From NCBI RefSeq assembly GCF_031769195.1, contig NZ_JAVHNP010000007.1, positions 1 to 64,000 of the forward strand: DNA of 64,000 bases, in the 5' to 3' direction. The notes below the pieces were generated by a model that saw only the letters and a program-made list of their open reading frames with translations, was not told the origin of the DNA and made no database searches. The DNA is from Vreelandella sp031769195. GTDB lineage: Bacteria; Pseudomonadota; Gammaproteobacteria; Pseudomonadales; Halomonadaceae. Below, piece by piece: positions 59,349 through 64,000 of the stretch. Position 1 is the first letter of the stretch; each line of letters starts with the position of its first letter. Made by a program: the position numbers and the translations under genes.

Positions 59349-60677
59349 TTATGTTTTTCCATTACGGTTCTTGCGCGACAACACGTATCGCCAGTCGGTC
59401 ATCATGAAACCAAACTTCTTTTTCACAACGTATACCGCCACGCCATTTTGTACCAACAGGCAAAGCAACAGCGCATATGCTGCTCCTTCAGCGCTATAGC
59501 GGGGAATGAGTAATAGGGATGCGATGCCTCCCACTATTACAGACCAGATTAGTATATTCCGAGCGGCTTGCTGTTGGTCGGCCATTAAAAGCAGCAATAT
59601 GACCGAGCCGGTCATCACGTTCACCCATTGCCCTATTACTAGGATTCTCACCACACCGGTAGCACCGCTATAGTCACTTCCAAACAGTGCTAGCACGTAG
59701 CTTGGCCAGATCATGAAAACGATGGCAGGTAGCAACGCGAAACAGCTCATTTGAAAGGCACTTTTTTGCGCTAACCGCTTCAGCCCTTCATGGTCGCGTT
59801 CATGCTGTAGCCTAGAGAAACGAGGCCCTAAGATGCTGTCGTATACGGTAAGGATGAAGCCGATAATCATCGCTAGCCGTAAACCTAAGCTGAACAGCGC
59901 TACATCGCTTTCACTGTGGAATGCCCCAAGCACAAGGGCTACTCCCCATTGGGTGTAATAAAAAATAACGCCTACGAGGAGGAAGTCTGGGAGATGTCGA
60001 TAAAAGCTTTTTGTGAAGCTCACTTCTGGCTTTGTTACTAATGTGCTGCTTCGGTAAAACATCCGCACCACATATAAGGCGACGATCAAATAAATCAACA
60101 GAATGCCACCCAGCGCAATCACCAAACTTAATGCGCTTAGTGACACGCCTAAAAATGCGCTTACTAGTACCACCACACTGAGCACAATCGAAATGCACCC
60201 AATTTCAAATAGACAAGATATATTTGCCCTTCCCCACCCTTTCATTAAAAAATTGCATAAATAAATCATGCTGTATAAGGGGGAAAGTAGTGCTGTGACT
60301 CGCAAGCTTTCTATGGCACGATCTGTTGTGGACAGTAGGGTATTCGCTACGATAGGAGCTGCTAACCATAAGGCTAAACCAAGAATACTCCCCATGATGA
60401 GATTGACTAGCATTGCGTGTTTGTATATCCACGCGACTTCCCGGCGATTATTATTTGAAGTAGCAACTCCCATATATTTTAGGGTGGCTCGATCCGTCCC
60501 TAAACTGGCAAAGACCTGCATACCAATCATGAGAGATAAACACAGCATAAAGGCACCAAACGCCTGTATGCTGACAAAAGTTGCCAACACGTAAGAGAGT
60601 AAAAATGTGCCGCCCGCCGCTAGACCACGAGCTCCCAGCGTCGTGAGAAGCTGGCTCTTCAACATTCTTTTTATCAT
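59349..60677 (-). CDS. wzx: Wzx-like oligosaccharide flippase
   Basis: 442 residues, about 12 membrane spans, MOP/PST family pattern (GARGLAAGGTFLLSYVLA, FASLGTDRATLKY, GRANISCLFEIG, FGSDYSGATGVVRIL). It would flip undecaprenyl-linked repeat units to the periplasm. It is the first gene of the cluster; ATG 60677 has AGAG about 8 bp upstream and a good promoter lies 60-95 bp further. The presence of wzx/wzy and kpsMT in one locus suggests two polymers. Confidence 0.85.
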   Translation of the reverse strand: MIKRMLKSQLLTTLGARGLAAGGTFLLSYVLATFVSIQAFGAFMLCLSLMIGMQVFASLGTDRATLKYMGVATSNNNRREVAWIYKHAMLVNLIMGSILGLALWLAAPIVANTLLSTTDRAIESLRVTALLSPLYSMIYLCNFLMKGWGRANISCLFEIGCISIVLSVVVLVSAFLGVSLSALSLVIALGGILLIYLIVALYVVRMFYRSSTLVTKPEVSFTKSFYRHLPDFLLVGVIFYYTQWGVALVLGAFHSESDVALFSLGLRLAMIIGFILTVYDSILGPRFSRLQHERDHEGLKRLAQKSAFQMSCFALLPAIVFMIWPSYVLALFGSDYSGATGVVRILVIGQWVNVMTGSVILLLLMADQQQAARNILIWSVIVGGIASLLLIPRYSAEGAAYALLLCLLVQNGVAVYVVKKKFGFMMTDWRYVLSRKNRNGKT

Positions 60678-60739
60678 CCGTGACTCTTGAAAGCAGTCAA
60701 ATCATTGACTTAATGGGGATGCAGATTCCAAAAATGAGA

Positions 60740-60769
60740 ATTAAAATCAATTCCATTTATAGATATCAA
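60740..60769 (-). promoter_or_regulatory. Predicted sigma-70 promoter of the wzx operon
   Basis: On the minus strand TTGATA (60764-60769) and TTTAAT (60740-60745) match -35 and -10 boxes at 5 of 6 positions each with an 18-bp spacer. The start point would be near 60733, giving a leader of about 55 nt. Confidence 0.5.
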
Positions 60770-60902
60770 TACTATGCGGTTTGAACCTTGAAGAACTCAA
60801 ATAGGCATTTAGTCTAAAGCTGAATCATACCCGTATAACGGTCCCAATGCACAGCATAGGGCAAGAATTCATAAATCTTGCCATTTTCCTTATATTTTTT
60901 TC

Positions 60903-60942
60903 AGCCCTCGTCACAAACAAGCGACATTTTATAACGAGGGCT
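60903..60942. repeat. Inverted repeat downstream of porin 1
   Basis: AGCCCTCGT (60903-60911) and ACGAGGGCT (60934-60942) are perfectly complementary with a 22-nt loop, 13 bp after the porin stop. On the minus strand it is followed by A, not T, so it is not a standard intrinsic terminator for the porin; a role in mRNA 3'-end stability is possible. The rest of the 277-bp gap (60678-60954) holds the wzx promoter. Confidence 0.45.
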
Positions 60943-60954
60943 TTCAGAATATTC

Positions 60955-61989
60955 TTAGAAGTGGTAACGAGCTCCTGTGAGCCAATAGGCATCTTTTAAG
61001 CCACTGCGCTGAGCAAACCCTGGTGCATCGCTGTCTGCCAGCTCTATAAAGACATTAAAGGCACTGGAGAGCTTGTAGTAGCTGCCTGCTGCCCAGGCAT
61101 TGCTATTGTCTTGGCTGTCTCGGTTGATTCGGTAGTAGTCGGCAGTGAACGCCCATGGCCCAGTGACATACGTCGCACCCAACCCTACCGTTTCATAGCC
61201 ACCACCATACTGAGCATTCTGCTCCTGCCATTCGGTACCTAGCCTCGCGCTTATACTATCTGTGGCTTGGTAGCTGCCGACCACACCGTAGAGCATTTCT
61301 CCGTTGCCACCACCGCGAACCACATCTTCAACTGCGCCAACACCTACACTCAGCGGGCCGTGCTGGTAGCGAATGCCGCCCTGGGCAGCCACTACGCTAC
61401 CTTCGTTTTGTTGCTCGGCGTCGGTTAATCCACGCTCACTGTATTGCTTGACTTGAACAAACGCAGTGACGCCATTTAGCACTGGCGTGTAATAACCAAT
61501 TGAGTCGCCACGCGATTGCAAGCCTGTCGAGCTGAACTCCAGACCTCGATCCAGATAAACATCAAAAGGCACAGAGACAAACTGGTAATAGAGACTATCA
61601 AAGTTACCCGCCTGCAGCGTTCCGTAGCGCTCGCTTTCAAGGCCAAGATAGCTTTGGCGAATCTCATTAAAGCCTTGCGCGGCATTGCGCTCATCACCCG
61701 TGAAACGCCACTCTAAACGCCCAAAGGCGCTGATATCGCTATTGATGCGCTGGCTCATGCGAAAGCCAAGCCTTGAGTACACATCTACAAACTCTGCGCT
61801 ATTGTTAACCTCTTGGCCTGCGGCATTAACTTCTGGCCCTCCTCCTGCCACCCCCATGGCAATACGCCCATAAACATCTAGCTGCGTACCCTCTTCTTCA
61901 TAGAGCGTGGCCGCATTGACGCTTGAGCCCACTCCCCCTAGCGCCATTGCGACTGCCGTTACCATTACTGCTTTAACAGACCGTTTCAT
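60955..61989 (-). CDS. OmpC-like trimeric porin (porin 1)
   Basis: 344 residues. A signal peptide (MVTAVAMALGGVGSSVNA) precedes a 16-strand-type beta barrel starting TLYEEEGTQLDVYGRIAMG and ending with ARYHF, whose C-terminal phenylalanine is the outer-membrane insertion signal. FGRLEWRFTGDERNA and SYLGLESERYGTLQAGNFDSLYY cover the conserved constriction-loop region. The mature part is acidic, fitting a halophile. It lies 227 bp after porin 2, of which it is a diverged paralogue. Confidence 0.92.
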   Translation of the reverse strand: MKRSVKAVMVTAVAMALGGVGSSVNAATLYEEEGTQLDVYGRIAMGVAGGGPEVNAAGQEVNNSAEFVDVYSRLGFRMSQRINSDISAFGRLEWRFTGDERNAAQGFNEIRQSYLGLESERYGTLQAGNFDSLYYQFVSVPFDVYLDRGLEFSSTGLQSRGDSIGYYTPVLNGVTAFVQVKQYSERGLTDAEQQNEGSVVAAQGGIRYQHGPLSVGVGAVEDVVRGGGNGEMLYGVVGSYQATDSISARLGTEWQEQNAQYGGGYETVGLGATYVTGPWAFTADYYRINRDSQDNSNAWAAGSYYKLSSAFNVFIELADSDAPGFAQRSGLKDAYWLTGARYHF

Positions 61990-62138
61990 CGGTTTCCCTT
62001 GCGGTTAATTGTGACGTTTGTTGCTTTGTATTGCTCACACAAATAAAAGCAACGTTATATTGTAACAATTAAGCCCAAGAATGAGAAGTTATCTCAATAT
62101 GAATCCCGAGTGGAGCTGCCTGCCCCTTCTAACGCTAC

Positions 62139-62168
62139 AAAAAAAACCGGCCCCTATTGGGGCCGGTT
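62139..62168 (-). terminator. Intrinsic terminator after porin 2
   Basis: Perfect 10-bp stem (62145-62154 and 62159-62168, loop TATT), followed on the minus strand by eight T. It separates the two porin genes, so porin 1 has its own promoter in 61990-62138, though I see only weak hexamers there. Confidence 0.9.
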
Positions 62169-62216
62169 CATTATCTACTGCAGGGGTTACAACTTTAAGC
62201 TTGGTTTAACCAAGGC

Positions 62217-63293
62217 TTAGAAGTGGTAACGAGCGCCTGTCAGGTAGTAAATGTCGTCGCCGTCAGCGCGCTCAACGCTCACAGGACCGTCGCCGCCACC
62301 GATAGTTACGTCGATAGACTGCTGGTCACGCTGGTTCAGCTCCAGGAACACGTCGAAGTTGCTGGAAACTTTGTAGTAGGAACCCAGGGCCCATGCAGTA
62401 CGATCGTCTGCATCAGCACCGTCTTCGCTAACGTCGTAGATGTCAGCAGTGAATGCCCACGGGCCAGTGGTGTAAGTACCACCCAGACCAACAGTGTCAA
62501 AACCGCCGCCCAGAGTATCGCTGTTCTCACGGCCTTCGTAGCCCAGACGAACAGAGAACTGGTCGTTTACAGCGTAAGAACCGATCAGGCCGCCCAGCAT
62601 TTCGCCGTTACCGCCGCCACGAACTACGTCTTCAACGAAGCCCAGACCTACAGTGAAGGGACCTTGCTGGTAACGAACACCACCTTGCGGTGCGATTACG
62701 TTGCCTTCTTCACGAACCGGCTCAAGCTCGCCACGCTCGCTGTAGTGTTTCAGCTGCAGGAATGCAGTGAAACCTTGCAGGTCAGGCGTGTAGTAACCGA
62801 TAGAGTCGCCACGAGACTGTTTCGGGTGACCAGCGAACTCTAGGCCACGATCGATGTATACGTCGAACGGCAGAGATACGAACTGGTTGTAGAAGCTGTC
62901 GAAGTTACCAGCCTGGAACGTACCGTACTGCTTGCTTTGCAGACCCAGGTAGCTCTGACGAACTTCGTTGAAGCCAGACTGGCCGTTGCCGCCAGGACCG
63001 GTGCGCTCGTCACCAGTGAAGCGCCATTCAACACGACCGAAAGCAGTCAGGTCAGAAGTAACTTCCTGGCTCATGCGCAGGCCCAGACGAGAGTAAACGT
63101 CTACGAACTCTTCGCTGTTGTCGATTTTATCGCCAGCAGAGTTGTACTCAGCACCGCCACCGGCGATGCCCATAGCGATACGGCCATAGACGTCCAGTTT
63201 GGTGCCGTCTTGGTCATATACGGTAGCTGCTTGAGCGGCAGCGGAGGCGCCCAGGGCACCAACAATAGCAGTCGCTAAAAGTGTCTTTTTCAT
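62217..63293 (-). CDS. OmpC-like trimeric porin (porin 2)
   Basis: 358 residues with signal peptide MKKTLLATAIVGALGASAAAQA and mature start ATVYDQDGTKLDVYGRIAMG; the C-terminus ARYHF is the outer-membrane sorting signal. Compared with porin 1 it has an insertion near the C-terminus (VTIGGGDGPVSVERADG). Codon use is strongly biased to C-ending codons, typical of very highly expressed genes, so it is probably the major porin. Start ATG has AAGGAAC upstream and a long leader with a hairpin. Confidence 0.93.
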   Translation of the reverse strand: MKKTLLATAIVGALGASAAAQAATVYDQDGTKLDVYGRIAMGIAGGGAEYNSAGDKIDNSEEFVDVYSRLGLRMSQEVTSDLTAFGRVEWRFTGDERTGPGGNGQSGFNEVRQSYLGLQSKQYGTFQAGNFDSFYNQFVSLPFDVYIDRGLEFAGHPKQSRGDSIGYYTPDLQGFTAFLQLKHYSERGELEPVREEGNVIAPQGGVRYQQGPFTVGLGFVEDVVRGGGNGEMLGGLIGSYAVNDQFSVRLGYEGRENSDTLGGGFDTVGLGGTYTTGPWAFTADIYDVSEDGADADDRTAWALGSYYKVSSNFDVFLELNQRDQQSIDVTIGGGDGPVSVERADGDDIYYLTGARYHF

Positions 63294-63557
63294 GATGTAG
63301 GTTCCTTAACTAGCTTACTGTTTCGATCGTTATTACTGGCCTTCAAATGAAGCCAGTAAGTGGCTTGCGGGCCATGCTCTTTTTCTCATCCGCCGGTTTT
63401 TCCCGGTGGTATGCGACATGTCCTCAACAAAGCCTTGTTATAGTCCAATGCTCGCAGGTCAAACTCTATACCGGGATTCCAGTGAACGCAATAGAAAAAA
63501 ACAGTGTTTTTTTACGATTTGTGATTTTTTTTGGAACCCTGGCAGGTATTCCAGGTC
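63294..63557 (-). promoter_or_regulatory. Porin 2 upstream region with leader hairpin
   Basis: A stem ACTGG-CTTCA/TGAAG-CCAGT with one bulge (63335-63357) lies in the probable mRNA leader, about 40 nt before the start codon, similar to stabilising hairpins of other porin messages. TATAAC and TATAGA look like -10 boxes on the minus strand (about 63430-63475), but spacing to -35-like TTGACC/TTGCGT is short (14-15 bp). An A/T-rich dyad near 63493-63511 might terminate the proQ-like gene. No small RNA gene is recognised. Confidence 0.4.
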
Positions 63558-64000
63558 TCAGTGGCCTTCGAACTTTTGCTGCAAACCTTTCAGCTTCTCT
63601 TCCAAGCTAAGCGGTTTTTTCTGCTCGCTTTTTTCCGTTATGACCTTTTTCGCTGGCTGACGCTGAGGGGCATGAGTCGCTTTTGACGCTGCTCCAGCCT
63701 CCTTTTCAGCTTGGCTTTTTAGCGGTGCTGCTGCTCGTTCTATTCCACCCGTGCCAGGGTGCTCTTTACGTCGTTCACTGGCATGCTGCGCGGCCTCTTT
63801 ATCTACTTTGCCAGAAGGCTGTCCGTCTAAATCGACGCGCTCGGCTCCTTCACGCATCGACTTAACATAGCGCGGCAAATTCACGTAATTTGCCAGCGCG
63901 CGTCGTATCAATTTCCCCGACCACGGTTCACGCTCGGCAAGGTCTTGATGAATTCCCACCTTGAGCGGCTTAGTGTGGCCTTTAAAAAAGGCCTCGGGGT
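63558..64000 (-). CDS. proQ: ProQ/FinO-domain RNA chaperone (partial, 5' end outside window)
   Basis: The frame stays open to the right edge of the window, so the gene is cut. The visible part starts with FFKGHTKPLKVGIHQDLAE, and RALANYVNLPRYVKSM and ERVDLDGQPSG follow, the core of the ProQ/FinO RNA-binding domain. After it comes a basic, low-complexity linker (KSQAEKEAGAASKATHAPQR) and a C-terminal helix (SLEEKLKGLQQKFEGH). ProQ-type proteins bind structured sRNAs and mRNA 3' ends. A GTG at 63959 that could be read as a start lies inside the domain and is not real. Confidence 0.88.
   Translation of the reverse strand, partial: PEAFFKGHTKPLKVGIHQDLAEREPWSGKLIRRALANYVNLPRYVKSMREGAERVDLDGQPSGKVDKEAAQHASERRKEHPGTGGIERAAAPLKSQAEKEAGAASKATHAPQRQPAKKVITEKSEQKKPLSLEEKLKGLQQKFEGH

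Noticed and set aside
60903..60942. Inverted repeat as intrinsic terminator of porin 1
   Set aside because: The run after the stem on the transcribed strand is A, not T, and the 22-nt loop is large.

Overview
The window looks like a chromosomal segment of a halophilic gammaproteobacterium, most likely Halomonas or a close relative. I infer this from the two OmpC-type porins with acidic mature parts, the ProQ/FinO protein, the sugar-nucleotide gene set and about 55% G+C in the housekeeping genes. No database search was run. Every convincing gene lies on the minus strand, so transcription runs from right to left through one very large cell-surface polysaccharide locus.

Layout in the direction of transcription. 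(1) 64.0-61.0 kb: the 3' part of a proQ-like gene and two paralogous porins. (2) 60.7-52.8 kb: a Wzx/Wzy-type cluster with flippase, WecG/TagA-type and GT32 transferases, polymerase, WcaJ/WbaP-type initiating transferase, galE and an O-antigen-ligase-like protein. It has a good promoter at its head and an intrinsic terminator at its end. (3) 52.5-45.1 kb: a second export system (lipoprotein, KpsD, KpsM, KpsE, KpsT) whose leader carries a near-perfect ops (RfaH/NusG-recruiting) element. A beta-CASP nuclease gene and a four-helix-bundle gene, set among repeats, separate kpsE from kpsT. (4) 45.0-41.1 kb: rfbBDAC for dTDP-L-rhamnose. (5) 41.1-31.6 kb: a long coiled-coil protein, an unknown protein, a GT25-GT2 fusion, two unusual enzymes (SGNH-like and asparagine-synthetase-like), galE and a methyltransferase. 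(6) 31.6-28.0 kb: glmS, glmM and a small coiled-coil gene. (7) 27.8-20.5 kb: a GT2 followed by an ATP-grasp ligase, a MurF-like ligase, a Ddl-like ligase, an SGNH hydrolase and a PL14-like lyase. (8) 20.2-5.8 kb: rhamnosyltransferase-like protein, ugd, four glycosyltransferase proteins, a sugar/choline-kinase-like protein and pgm. (9) 4.2-0.85 kb: pgi, galU, cysQ.

Together the genes supply Glc-1-P, UDP-Glc, UDP-Gal, UDP-GlcA, GlcN-6-P/GlcN-1-P and dTDP-rhamnose, and contain at least nine glycosyltransferase proteins. Several are multidomain, which fits one or two complex, probably uronic-acid- and rhamnose-containing, decorated exopolymers. The strongest candidate for a new system is the AT-rich amide-ligase module (ATP-grasp, MurF-like, Ddl-like, SGNH) next to a PL14-like lyase, with an asparagine-synthetase-like protein further upstream. 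It could attach amino acids or D-Ala-D-Ala-like dipeptides to the polymer; this is inference.

Two repeat families stand out. One is a REP/BIME-like palindromic element, in large tandem arrays at 1-870 and 4425-5797 and as single units at 47.9, 48.1 and 50.2 kb. The other is a heptamer family (TGAGTGG/TGAATGG) in eight tracts between 29.6 and 50.3 kb. It enters the coding regions of rfbD (between start codon and Rossmann fold) and rfbB, and forms the 3' end of the nuclease gene. No tRNA, rRNA, CRISPR array or transposase gene was recognised.
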